Positions 1 to 6,341 are shown, counted from the stretch's first letter. The stretch: DNA of 49,364 nt from JACVRX01 sp035697245 (GCA_035697245.1 DASSDH010000112.1:1-49364); one strand, 5' to 3'. Notes: generated by a model not told the origin, from the sequence alone. Program-made: numbers and translations.

Positions 1-176
1 CGTGACCCATGTCGTTCTCGACATCGCGCACGGCGAGGGCTAAGACCCAGTCTGGTACAGCTGAGATCGGAGACCGCCGAGACCGGCCGGTGCAAGCCGG
101 GTCCCCAGGCCACCCTCATCTGGAGAATCGGCGGTTTGGAGCCGGGGCCGTAGATGTGGGTATTCGACGATACTGC

Positions 177-629
177 TTAGGAGGAGTCGTATGCGTCGTC
201 AGGGTGTTGCAACTCGAAGTAGTCGTAGTACTTGTTGAAGGTCACAGCCCACTTGTCTAGGAAGCCCTCTGTTCCCAGAATCCCCTGAAACGGCATCTGG
301 AACACCGGATCGGTTATGAAAGCAACCCGAGCCGTCCAAGAGCGTGACGGATCTTGCACCAGGCACAAATCAACGTGTTCGAACTGAATCTGACGTTGTG
401 CTCCGAGGCGGGCGATCGTTCCAGTCTGCGCGCCGGCGTGGCCCCAACGCACTAGCAAGGCCTCACCGGCGGCCCGGTCGAAGATGGTCAAAGGCGAGCC
501 GGTGTCAATCAGCGCCCGCGTAGTCCACTCACCATTGGGTGCCAGAAAGAGGCGAACATCAAGTGTCGGCCGGAGGACGGGTGGATTCCCTTCCTCCCGG
601 TAAGGAAGACGATGGTGGACGATCGAACG
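177..629 (-). pseudogene. Retropepsin-like aspartic protease remnant without a usable start codon
   Basis: Reading leftward from 629 the frame encodes a pepsin-like monomer of about 150 residues. It has the active-site motif ALIDTGSP (D-T-G near 518-535), a second hydrophobic-Gly motif GILGTEGFLDKW near the C-terminus, and ends with TAA at 177-179. These are the two hallmarks of bacterial retropepsin-like proteases. The oddity is the start: between the in-frame TAG at 630-632 and the D-T-G motif there is no ATG, GTG or TTG. The first canonical start (TTG at 491) lies after the catalytic Asp. A protein begun there could not work. Either a start codon has mutated (an ATC lies at 621-623) or the gene is dead. 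It follows the gene at 630-863 in the same reading frame. Confidence 0.6.
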
Positions 630-863
630 CTACCCAACGCCAATCTGGATGATGTCCGAGCGATGAGGAACGTACTGTGCAACCGCTCCCCGACCAGCGG
701 AACCCATCTTGACAAGCATAGGGACCAGTTCACGAGAGGTGGGCGCGGCCGCAATTACCTCTCCATCTTTGACTGCCACCCAAAGGCCAGCCCACTTTTC
801 CAGGCCGGGAAGTCGGCGTTCCGGCTCCATCGGCTTCCGGCGTCGCCCCCAACGTCGCGCCAT
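630..863 (-). CDS. Small DUF5678-like protein upstream of the protease remnant
   Basis: A 77-residue protein starting at ATG 861-863. Residues 22-50 contain a segment, WAGLWVAVKDGEVIAAA followed by TSRELV, that resembles the short W-VAV-DGEVVA-A core of DUF5678 proteins. It ends at TAG 630-632, and the retropepsin frame continues directly behind that stop in the same phase. Family memory suggests that small proteins of this type often sit beside retropepsin-like proteases, but the function is unknown. No clear Shine-Dalgarno sequence precedes the ATG, so a leaderless message is possible. The family assignment is from recall of the motif only. Confidence 0.55.
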   Translation of the reverse strand: MARRWGRRRKPMEPERRLPGLEKWAGLWVAVKDGEVIAAAPTSRELVPMLVKMGSAGRGAVAQYVPHRSDIIQIGVG

Positions 864-916
864 ACCAACGAAGGTAGCGCGCTGGTGCTGCAAATGACAG
901 AGACCACGCGCGGGCC

Positions 917-980
917 ACACCCGGGAGGTCCTGGGCTCCAAGTTTCGCTGCGCACGCGATTGCTGGACGGGTAGTGTCCG
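917..980 (-). repeat. Copy 1 of an imperfect ~64-bp direct repeat (partner 9725-9786)
   Basis: On the minus strand this stretch reads through TACCCGTCCAGCAATCGCGT and on to a GGAGCCCAGG-like segment. The same order, about three quarters identical by eye, recurs at 9725-9786 in the same orientation. Copy 1 lies about 55 bp upstream of the DUF5678-like gene. It could be a duplicated promoter or leader region, or the edge of a duplicated block. Confidence 0.55.
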
Positions 981-1156
981 CGACGCTGGTGAGGGCACGC
1001 TCCCCCGTGGCCGCCCTCACCAGCCGTCGTGCCGTGTGGGTGTCAGGACGTGCGGGCTGCCCGTCAGCGCCGCCAGGCTCGCCGCTCCCCACCTCGGATC
1101 CTCCAGCCTCGACGACAGCCGTTCGGCGTACTCTCGCGGCGCATGGATGTGTCCCG

Positions 1157-1654
1157 GTGACCCGTGAGCAACGGTTGCGTGCTGCGGCTCAGACCGCCGT
1201 CGACAAGGTCCTCGCCGCGTCAGGTGGCCGTGACGAGCAGGCGATGTTCGAGGCGCTCGGCGAGTCCCTGACCTGGATATGCGCACTCGACCGGTTTTTC
1301 GAGCTTCGCGCTGGTTATAGGAGTCGCCGCAACAGCGACCGGCAGGGCGAGGGCCAACTCCTCCTCGGGCTTCGGCACGCCCGTAACACGATCCTCCACG
1401 GGGACGCCGTGGTCGGTGTCGCCGAATCGACCGACGTGCCCTATCCGCTCATCACAAACCATGGGGGCCGCCACTCGCGCATCGTCGGACCGTCGACGTT
1501 CATCCGCTGGACGTTCGACCAGGCGTTTCCCACGCCCACCAACCCAGCGCCACACCTCGAACCGGTCTATGCGGGGCAGATCGCGGGCAGCGAGGTATCC
1601 ACGACGATCCGTGGCGCTGTGCGCTGGCTGGATCGGGAACTGGCCAGGCCGTGA
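1157..1654 (+). CDS. Hypothetical protein with a HEPN-type R-N-x3-H motif
   Basis: A 165-residue soluble protein. GTG 1157 (VTREQRLRAA) is preferred because the open frame upstream of it, back to 974, is Pro/Ser/Arg-rich and looks non-coding. It is mostly helical, and around residues 76-81 it carries RHARNTILHGD, which fits the R-[N/D/H]-x3-H signature of HEPN-fold ribonucleases and nucleotidyltransferase partners (R76, N77, H81). Known HEPN proteins act in toxin-antitoxin, abortive-infection and RNA-processing systems; here only the motif is seen and activity is inference. A strong hairpin follows at 1683-1721. A small-protein copy on the opposite strand (start 1888) runs antisense into its 3' end. 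It may equally be a conserved actinobacterial hypothetical protein with a chance motif. Confidence 0.6.
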   Translation: MTREQRLRAAAQTAVDKVLAASGGRDEQAMFEALGESLTWICALDRFFELRAGYRSRRNSDRQGEGQLLLGLRHARNTILHGDAVVGVAESTDVPYPLITNHGGRHSRIVGPSTFIRWTFDQAFPTPTNPAPHLEPVYAGQIAGSEVSTTIRGAVRWLDRELARP

Positions 1655-1682
1655 GTGGCCAGGCCGTAACGAGCTGCTGAAC

Positions 1683-1721
1683 GGACCCGCCCGCACCCTC
1701 CCCGCTGGGTGCGGGCCGTCC
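1683..1721 (+). terminator. Strong GC hairpin behind the HEPN-like gene
   Basis: A perfect 10-bp stem, GCCCGCACCC (1689-1698) with GGGTGCGGGC (1707-1716), is extended by GGAC/GTCC outside it. It lies 28 bp after the stop codon at 1654. There is no T-run, as is usual for actinobacterial intrinsic terminators. It would also be crossed by reverse-strand reading from the small-protein copy at 1888. Confidence 0.7.
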
Positions 1722-1738
1722 TGTGTCGTGCGGTCAGG

Positions 1739-1888
1739 CGTGGTCGTAACGGCGAACGCATCGCGAATCCGCCGCAGCGCATCATCTGGCGGCAGGTTGC
1801 GGTCGAACGCCAGCCGGCGCACAGCGCCGAGCAGGCCCAGCAGTTCCGCCCAGGTGTGGCGGCCGGGTTCGGGCATGATGGTTTCCAC
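1739..1888 (-). pseudogene. Small-protein family copy A (run-on C-terminus)
   Basis: One of four paralogues of a small unrecognised protein. From GTG 1886-1888 it reads V-E-T-I-M-PEPGRHTWAELLGLL, followed by GAVRRLAFDR and an IRDAF segment near residue 45. The other copies stop soon after that point. Copy A does not: the frame stays open to 1220, through the hairpin at 1683-1721 and antisense to the HEPN-like gene, so the natural stop has probably been lost by frameshift or deletion. The GTG is preceded by GGGAGAGGA at good spacing and, 21 nt further up, by the leader hairpin 1910-1944. Coordinates mark only the part homologous to the other copies. Confidence 0.6.
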
Positions 1889-1909
1889 GGCGGGGTCCTC
1901 TCCCGTCGA

Positions 1910-1944
1910 GGGCCCGGCCGGAGCGGTTTTCTCCGTCCGGGCCC
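1910..1944 (-). promoter_or_regulatory. Leader hairpin of copy A
   Basis: GGGCCCGGCCGGAG (1910-1923) pairs with CTCCGTCCGGGCCC (1931-1944) with one mismatch around a 7-nt loop. It lies 21 nt upstream of the copy A start. Equivalent GC-rich hairpins precede copies C and D, and a decayed one precedes copy B, so the hairpin belongs to the small-protein module rather than being chance. Confidence 0.6.
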
Positions 1945-2347
1945 GCCCCCGAGCAGTCGGGGATATTGCGCACCACACCGCTCCTGACCTGTACGGATTC
2001 AGCGTTCACGCGTTCCTGATCCGGAAGTACCTGGTCTGACTGTTTCCCGGGAAGGCGCCACGGCGCAATCCGTGGCAGGCGGATGATCGCCGCGCGTCGC
2101 CGCCTGGTCGATCACTATCTCAACGCGCCATGACATCGGAGGCCTGGGATGGCGTTAAACCCGCCTGTCGGCGGTTTGGACATGTCGCCGCCGACATCAG
2201 GGAGGCATGGTCGACGAGTGTGCGCCCTTTTCCGCGCGGAGACTCGACCAGCGCCGCCCAGGCGCCCGAACGGCCCCCCGTTCACCGCAGCGGGCGGCGG
2301 GGGCGCACAACTATCGTGAGTAAGGTGGGAGCCGCCGCGATATGCCG
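1945..2347. other. No gene recognised
   Basis: Between the copy A leader and the end of the lipoprotein gene I see no convincing coding frame. The open frames here lack start signals and have poor composition. The stretch probably contains the promoter of copy A near 1950-2040. Confidence 0.4.
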
Positions 2348-3196
2348 CTACCCACCATGTATCCAATTGGCGATAGTCGTCGCCAACGGTGACCAGCCGG
2401 AACCGCTCGTGTCGGTGAGCATCTGCCAGCCGTGGCCCGCCCCGTCGGGCAGCACGACCAACTGTTTGGGGGCGGCCGACGCAGCCTGATACACGGACCG
2501 CATGCCATCGACGGTGACGTATGGGTCGCCGGGCGCGATGGCAAACAGCGCCGCGATGTCGAGGCGTTCCGCAGCCGCCACCGAATCGAGGTCCGACCAG
2601 CTCAGCTCCCCGGACAGGTTCACCACAGCATCGACCCGAGGCGTGATCGACGCCGCCGCGTGCAGGGCGACGACGCCGCCCGCGGATGCGCCGACGATGG
2701 TGACCCGTCCGGCGCCATGATCGCGTGCCCAAGCCACCGCCGCCCCGGTTGCCGCGATCCATTCCCCGGCCTCGTCGATCGCCGCACATTGGGAGGCGCC
2801 GTAGGTGCACTGGTTGAACAGCACCGAGCGCACCCCCTCGGCGCTGGCCAACCAGTCGGCGTAAGGCCAGAAGCCGCACAACCCTTGCGTCCCCGACTCA
2901 TGGATAAACACCGCGGTGTCCGGCCCGGACCCCACCACGGCGGCCTGCCACCACGCCCCGTCCTGGCCGGGTAGCCAGAACGCCTCTGCCTGCGTTGTCG
3001 GTGCCCCGCACTGCTCGGCCGGCTGAGGCGCCGCCATGGTCGGGCTAGATGCCGATGTCGGCGTAGTGCGAGGGGCGGCCGATGTAGCGTCACCAGCCCC
3101 TGACGACGGCCCCGTAGCGCAGCCAGCGACCACGACCGACAGCACTAACACCAGCACACGGAGAGCCCGCCGCCGTGAGATCGTCACGGCTGCCAC
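2348..3196 (-). CDS. Lipoprotein alpha/beta-hydrolase
   Basis: A 282-residue protein with an Arg-rich N-terminus, a hydrophobic stretch and a lipobox VVAGC (Cys26), so it should be exported and lipid-anchored. A Thr/Ser/Ala/Pro-rich linker covers about 30-60. The hydrolase domain follows: nucleophile elbow GASAGG with Ser171, a likely acidic residue in GDPYV (Asp224), and His255 in GAGHGW, in the order and spacing of a serine alpha/beta-hydrolase. Four Cys residues (63, 107, 130, 137) could form disulfides. The substrate is unknown; an esterase or a dienelactone-hydrolase-like enzyme would fit. Start is GTG 3196; GTG 3187 is an alternative. It stands alone in the accessory region. Confidence 0.8.
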   Translation of the reverse strand: MAAVTISRRRALRVLVLVLSVVVAGCATGPSSGAGDATSAAPRTTPTSASSPTMAAPQPAEQCGAPTTQAEAFWLPGQDGAWWQAAVVGSGPDTAVFIHESGTQGLCGFWPYADWLASAEGVRSVLFNQCTYGASQCAAIDEAGEWIAATGAAVAWARDHGAGRVTIVGASAGGVVALHAAASITPRVDAVVNLSGELSWSDLDSVAAAERLDIAALFAIAPGDPYVTVDGMRSVYQAASAAPKQLVVLPDGAGHGWQMLTDTSGSGWSPLATTIANWIHGG

Positions 3197-3304
3197 GCCA
3201 CATATCTACCCGAAATCGTGTCGCCGCTCACGCGGACCTGACGTGCACACGTACGCCGATGAGGACGAGGACTTCCACGACGACGAGATCTCACTCTGTG
3301 GCTG

Positions 3305-3472
3305 TCAGCGCCGTCGAACGTCCGCGGCGTCCAGCCAGCATGCCGTGAAGCGGTAGCGCCGATCCGTCACACGGAAGTACATGTCGCGACCGGTCCAACC
3401 GAGCACGACCGTCTCGATGTGCTCCTCGCCGTCGTGGGCCCACTCGATGCGGGCACCAGTAGATCGCGCCAC
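3305..3472 (-). pseudogene. Truncated third copy of the SOS-box-linked WLDAADVRRR family
   Basis: From GTG 3470-3472 the frame gives 55 residues ending RFTACWLDAADVRRR, clearly homologous to the C-terminal halves of the proteins at 4237-4512 and 6738-6998 (shared ARIEW-DGEE-IET--GW core). It lacks their N-terminal ~35 residues and their upstream SOS-box-like palindrome. The same frame continues upstream into the TGA of the Ig-like gene at 3521. This looks like the 3' end of a duplicated gene left behind after the Ig-like gene came to lie between two copies. Confidence 0.65.
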
Positions 3473-3520
3473 CGGCTTTTGGCGACGCCGGTGTCCGCCT
3501 TTGAGGCGGGCGCTTGACGG

Positions 3521-4144
3521 TCAGCTGATCGTGATCGTGAACGCCTTCTCGGCGGTCGTGTCCCGCTCGTCCGTCACCTGCACGGTGAACGTAAATGTGC
3601 CGGCTGTGGTCGGCGTACCGCTGATCGTGTTCTCCCGCCTCGGCAGCTCCAGGCCCGGGGGAAGCGCGCCGGACACCACCGACCAGGTATAGCCCGGGAC
3701 CCCACCGCTGGCGAACAGGTTGCCGCAGCAGTAGAACTCGCCGACGGTCCCATTGGACAGGATCTCGGTGGTGACAACGAGCGGCGGCGGCGGCTGGATG
3801 GTGATCGAGAAGGTCTCGGTGTCGGTCGCCCGGATCTCGTCCTTGACCTGGATGGTGAACGTGAACGTGCCCTCGGTCTTGGGCGTGCCGAAGATCAGTC
3901 CCGTGCTGCCCGCGAAGCTGAACAGCTTGGTGCCGTCCGGGAGACTGCCGTCGACAACCTTGAACGACGGCAGCTTCTGCGAGCTCGAGCACCCCGTCAC
4001 CGAGATGAACCAGGCGCCCTCGGTGCCGACATTCCCGTCGGCGAGCGTCCCCGGGACGATCTCGCACCCCTGCGCCTGCGCGGCCGGCGCACCGAACAGG
4101 ACGAACGGAAGAGCGAAGAGCAAAGCAGCAAGAATCCTTCGCAT
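3521..4144 (-). CDS. Secreted protein with two putative-Ig (He_PIG-like) domains
   Basis: A 207-residue protein starting at ATG 4142-4144. The signal peptide MRRILAALLFALPFVLFGA ends with AQA at about residue 24. Two homologous beta-sandwich units follow. The first (about 45-110) contains DGSLPDGTKLFS and IFGTPKTEGTFTFTIQVKD. The second (about 125-207) contains SGALPPGLEL and ISGTPTTAGTFTFTVQVTD. The LPPGL...I-GTP--AGT-TFTV-V-D pattern is typical of putative-Ig domains of bacterial surface and secreted proteins. No catalytic domain or cell-wall anchor is present, so it is probably a free binding module. The frame is open far upstream, but the signal peptide fixes the start. It lies between two copies of an unrelated small gene family. 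Confidence 0.8.
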   Translation of the reverse strand: MRRILAALLFALPFVLFGAPAAQAQGCEIVPGTLADGNVGTEGAWFISVTGCSSSQKLPSFKVVDGSLPDGTKLFSFAGSTGLIFGTPKTEGTFTFTIQVKDEIRATDTETFSITIQPPPPLVVTTEILSNGTVGEFYCCGNLFASGGVPGYTWSVVSGALPPGLELPRRENTISGTPTTAGTFTFTVQVTDERDTTAEKAFTITIS

Positions 4145-4236
4145 AGGTGCATCCCCTATCCATGGGCCAGGTGTCCTCCCTGCTATCACGTCCAGCGCCG
4201 GTGGGAGGTTCAGCGGCGGGTGCGTTTCTCGCCTCC

Positions 4237-4512
4237 TCAGCGCCGTCGAACGTCCGCCGCGTCTAGCCACACCGAGGTAAGTCGGTACCGCCGGTCCGGT
4301 AGCCGCACGTACACGTTCTGCCCGCTCCAGCCGGCGGCGACGGTCTCGATGAACTCCTCGCCGTCGTCGGCCCACACGATCCGGGCGATGATCGGCACCG
4401 GCTGGTGGAAGGTGTGCTCGGGCTGGCGGGCGCCGGTGTCGTTGAGGATCTTCTGACCCGGCGACCAGGCGTTGGTCTGTTGGCGCTGCTGCTCGGCCCG
4501 CCACCCCTCCAC
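4237..4512 (-). CDS. SOS-box-linked small protein, copy 1 (WLDAADVRRR family)
   Basis: From GTG 4510-4512 this encodes 91 residues: an N-terminal hydrophilic stretch (VEGWRAEQQRQQ), a middle QPEHTFHQPVPIIARIVW segment, then DDGEEFIETVAAGW and the end YRLTSVWLDAADVRRR. The C-terminal half looks like a small all-beta fold. It is clearly paralogous to 6738-6998 and to the fragment at 3305-3472. The palindrome TCGAAC-AGAT-GTTCGC (4523-4538) ends 10 nt before the start codon, exactly as in the second copy. No Shine-Dalgarno sequence fits, so translation may be leaderless. I do not recognise the family; damage-inducible expression is inferred from the operator alone. Confidence 0.65.
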   Translation of the reverse strand: MEGWRAEQQRQQTNAWSPGQKILNDTGARQPEHTFHQPVPIIARIVWADDGEEFIETVAAGWSGQNVYVRLPDRRYRLTSVWLDAADVRRR

Positions 4513-4522
4513 CCATCCAGTG

Positions 4523-4538
4523 TCGAACAGATGTTCGC
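4523..4538 (-). promoter_or_regulatory. Putative LexA (SOS) box
   Basis: TCGAACAGATGTTCGC contains the exact GAAC-N4-GTTC core and 15 of 16 positions of the actinobacterial SOS box TCGAAC-N4-GTTCGA. It lies 10 bp upstream of the GTG at 4512. The same box at the same distance precedes the paralogue at 6998. Confidence 0.65.
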
Positions 4539-4581
4539 ATGATGGAAGGGTGTCGTCTTGGCCGTTCGGGCACTGATGAGA

Positions 4582-4621
4582 CAACGACGCCCCGGCCGCA
4601 GTAAGGCCGGGGGCGTCGTTG
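4582..4621. terminator. Long GC hairpin upstream of the SOS-box gene
   Basis: CAACGACGCCCCGGCC (4582-4597) pairs with GGCCGGGGGCGTCGTTG (4605-4621) with one bulged base and a 7-nt loop. Its position between the reverse-strand promoter at about 4540 and the forward small genes suggests a terminator or insulator. Direction is uncertain. Confidence 0.55.
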
Positions 4622-4767
4622 ACGCCGGTCAGACCGCCACCCACGCGGACGGGCTGGCCGCGGGCTACCGGCCAGGGACCCTACCAGGGCTCGGATGAAG
4701 GATCGCCATGATGGCGGCTCGCGGGTATCGTGCCGGCCCACGTGGCAGGTCGCCTGCTGCGGGGTTA

Positions 4768-4808
4768 GCGATGGCGCCGCCTCCGCCCCCCTGGGTCGGC
4801 GCCATCGC
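4768..4808. repeat. Hairpin repeat, copy 1
   Basis: A perfect 12-bp stem, GCGATGGCGCCG (4768-4779) with CGGCGCCATCGC (4797-4808), around a pyrimidine-rich 17-nt loop containing CCGCCCCCCTG. The same stem core and loop motif recur at 5424-5462, so the two hairpins bracket the small genes at 4927 and 5207. Confidence 0.6.
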
Positions 4809-4926
4809 GTCGATCGATGGAAGGCGGATCGATCCCGGCATCGGATGTGGCCCGGGCGGGATCTGGTTCGACCGCCGCGACAAAGACAAACGAGGCATGA
4901 CATGAGCGAGACACCAGAGGAAGAAC

Positions 4927-5115
4927 GTGGCAACGACTGGATTCTCGGTGGTGTCGTCGTCGTACTGGATCGGCATCCTCTTGTTCTGGGTAGTGGACAC
5001 ACCGCAAGCACTGCCTGGCGCTCCGATCGAAGGACCGGACCCACTGCCTGGCGCTCCGATCGAAGGATCGGAGCAATGCGAGGTCAGCACCAATGGCGGC
5101 GGCTACTCGTGCTGA
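4927..5115 (+). CDS. Small membrane peptide with duplicated LPGAPIEG motif
   Basis: From GTG 4927, preceded by AGAGGAAG at normal spacing, this reads 62 residues. One hydrophobic span (about residues 6-23, SVVSSSYWIGILLFWVV) is followed by a tail with two LPGAPIEG repeats encoded by a 33-bp tandem duplication (5011-5076) and a Cys-containing end. A second frame beginning at ATG 4902 (MSETPEEERGNDWILGG) overlaps it, has its own GAGG ribosome site and also starts a hydrophobic stretch. It then runs into low-quality sequence, so a frameshift inside an older gene is possible. No family recognised. Confidence 0.4.
   Translation: MATTGFSVVSSSYWIGILLFWVVDTPQALPGAPIEGPDPLPGAPIEGSEQCEVSTNGGGYSC
5011..5076 (+). 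repeat. Tandem 33-bp duplication
   Basis: Two adjacent 33-bp units (5011-5043 and 5044-5076) share CTGCCTGGCGCTCCGATCGA and differ only near their ends. In the 4927 frame each encodes LPGAPIEG. Confidence 0.75.
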
Positions 5116-5206
5116 ACTGAAACCGATGAGGCCCCGGGGGGTGCAGCGTGCAGCGACTATGCCCGGACCTGCCGTCACCGCCCGGCCCCCTGGGTACGCT
5201 CCGGCG

Positions 5207-5407
5207 ATGGATTTCTGGCGCATGGCGTTGGACCTGGCCACCGAGGCACGAGACGACATCAACAAACTGGGCATCTCGATGACGCCCGATCAGAAGCTGG
5301 CCACCGCGTGGATCTACGCGGCGTTGGCGGTCGCACAAGAGTTAGCTGGGGATACAAGGGCGCCTGGGCCGAACGCTCAAGGCGCCGCCGGTTTTGTGAC
5401 GGACTAG
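5207..5407 (+). CDS. Small hypothetical protein, 66 residues
   Basis: ATG 5207 begins a compact helical protein (MDFWRMALDLATEARDDINK, then TPDQKLATAWIYAALAVAQE). It is followed by a looser tail and TAG at 5405. The upstream open frame from 5093 is Pro/Arg-rich and less protein-like, so the internal ATG is preferred. Hydrophobic residues recur at helical spacing, suggesting a two-helix cytoplasmic protein. It follows the small membrane peptide by 91 bp and is closed by the hairpin at 5424. No family recognised; accessory-element genes of this size are often uncharacterised. Confidence 0.55.
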   Translation: MDFWRMALDLATEARDDINKLGISMTPDQKLATAWIYAALAVAQELAGDTRAPGPNAQGAAGFVTD

Positions 5408-5423
5408 GACCACCCTGTCCCGC

Positions 5424-5462
5424 GATGGCGCCGCTACCGCCCCCCTGCGCTGCGGCGCCATC
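5424..5462. repeat. Hairpin repeat, copy 2
   Basis: A perfect 10-bp stem, GATGGCGCCG (5424-5433) with CGGCGCCATC (5453-5462), again with CCGCCCCCCTG in the loop. It matches the hairpin at 4768-4808 and may terminate the gene ending at 5407. Confidence 0.6.
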
Positions 5463-5610
5463 CCGGACTGGCCTTCCTAGGTGGTAATCGACCCAACGCG
5501 CCATTTGGTTACGCCTCCCGTCGACTGGACTGACGCTCGCGCCCAGAACGGCGGCAGCGCCACGCGGGTAGTTGCTGACACAGCTACTCGGTCGAGCGGC
5601 TTTTTGCCCC

Positions 5611-5781
5611 TTATGCGATGCCTCCTTTGTCGTATGACCTGAATGCGTCTCTGATCCTGCCTAGCGCCTCCGACGGTGGCAGGGCGCGGTCGAACGCCAG
5701 CCTACGAACGTCGCCGACCAGGCTCAGCAGTTCCGCCCAGCCGCGGCGGCCGGGCTCAAGTGGTGGGAAGGTTGTGGACAC
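5611..5781 (-). CDS. Small-protein family copy B
   Basis: From GTG 5779-5781 (AGAGGAG lies 9 nt upstream) this encodes 56 residues: an MSTTFPPLEPGRRG start, the family core WAELLSLVGDVRRLAFDR, LPPSEALGRIRDAF, and a YDKGGIA end at TAA 5611. The core has the heptad-like spacing of two amphipathic helices. Copies C and D share the GTG-TCC start and about two thirds of the residues. The 110 nt before the start are almost identical to those before copy D, more so than the coding parts. I do not recognise the family. Confidence 0.65.
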   Translation of the reverse strand: MSTTFPPLEPGRRGWAELLSLVGDVRRLAFDRALPPSEALGRIRDAFRSYDKGGIA

Positions 5782-5813
5782 GGCGAGTGGCTCCTCTCGC
5801 GAGCCTTCGCCGA

Positions 5814-5849
5814 GCGACCGCTGTGGAGGTGAAAGCTCCCGGCCGTCCC
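5814..5849 (-). promoter_or_regulatory. Decayed leader hairpin of copy B
   Basis: The arms are 5842-5849 and 5814-5821. They correspond to the perfect 8-bp stem of copy D but carry two G-G mismatches. Confidence 0.45.
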
Positions 5850-5854
5850 GCCTT

Positions 5855-5869
5855 TATGTGACCCACATA
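5855..5869. promoter_or_regulatory. Operator-like palindrome before copy B
   Basis: TATGTG-N3-CACATA, a perfect 6-bp inverted repeat in the leader. It is conserved at 8175-8189 before copy D with a changed middle base. Confidence 0.5.
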
Positions 5870-5891
5870 TGTCTCCGCGCACGGGTTCACG

Positions 5892-5972
5892 ATGCTCAAC
5901 TGTTTGACCGCCGCCGTGCCGGCCCGTGAGCGGGTCATCACCTGCGAGGAGGTTTTAAGCTCAAGATGCCGA
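5892..5972 (+). pseudogene. cpaF/tadA-type ATPase, 3' fragment
   Basis: Directly after the inverted-repeat end the frame reads MLNCLTAAVPARERVITCEE, which matches the segment following the Walker A motif of CpaF/TadA-type secretion ATPases (GKTT-LLN-L...-RIVTCEE). A one-base loss at 5955-5957 shifts the frame (expected F-x-L-K-x-P continues as KLKMP). Homology then ends and an unrelated frame takes over. The missing 5' part ends at 8152. Joined after 8150, the two give an uninterrupted GTQAGKTTMLNCL. CpaF normally powers tight-adherence pilus or secretion assembly; this remnant cannot. Confidence 0.7.
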
Positions 5973-6141
5973 TCTCGATCGGGTTCGGCCGATCAGCTCG
6001 GTCCAATACTTCGACGGGATCATGCGGACGCGGGTGGAGCTCACCGAGGCCGCGATCGTCGAGAACGCCACCTGGCCGGACGCGTACTTCTACTCGCGGG
6101 GAAACCTGCCGACGGCGCCCATGGGGGACCGGGCGGCATGA
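5959..6141 (+). pseudogene. C-terminal fragment of an unrecognised gene
   Basis: After the cpaF fragment, the third frame is open for 60 codons with protein-like composition: RVRPISSVQYFDGIMRTR, then VELTEAAIVENATW and DAYFYSRGNLP, ending at TGA 6139-6141. The only ATG is internal, at 6022. It looks like the C-terminus of another gene fused to the cpaF remnant by deletion. A following frame (ATG 6138 to 6380, 80 residues, Arg-rich) overlaps its stop by ATGA but looks poor beyond its first residues. Confidence 0.4.
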
Positions 6142-6341
6142 GCACGGGCCGGCGGCGCGTCAAACCCGTGATGGACGTTCGCGGGCAAGGCGGGGAGGCC
6201 GTCCCTCCTCCGTTTCGCATGCGGGGCCGAAGATCCGCCTGCGCCCGCCGGACCGCGAGAAAGTCGAAACTGCGGAGCCAATCAATTCGGTTGCCTCCGC
6301 GATCGTGCCCGGGGCTGCCGCTCTACTGGTACGCGTTCGGC

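Larger units (their letters stand above)
5627..5891 (-). repeat. Left arm of long inverted repeat ending in cpaF
   Basis: Reading leftward from 5891 the sequence matches 8153-8405 read rightward. The first ~143 nt differ at only about four positions; similarity then falls through the coding region. The outer end CGTGAACCCGTGCGCGGAGA abuts the cpaF 3' fragment at 5892. Confidence 0.8.

Noticed and set aside
1..176. Coding region at the left edge
   Set aside because: The open frame at 9-260 has poor composition, overlaps the protease remnant antisense and lacks a ribosome site.
4145..5044. Upstream extension of the Ig-like gene frame to about 507 codons
   Set aside because: The extension is Arg/Pro/Ser-rich, crosses other genes and hairpins, and lies upstream of a clear signal peptide start at 4144.
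5093..5206. Longer start for the 66-residue gene
   Set aside because: The added residues are Pro/Arg-rich and overlap the end of the upstream small gene; the ATG at 5207 begins the structured part.
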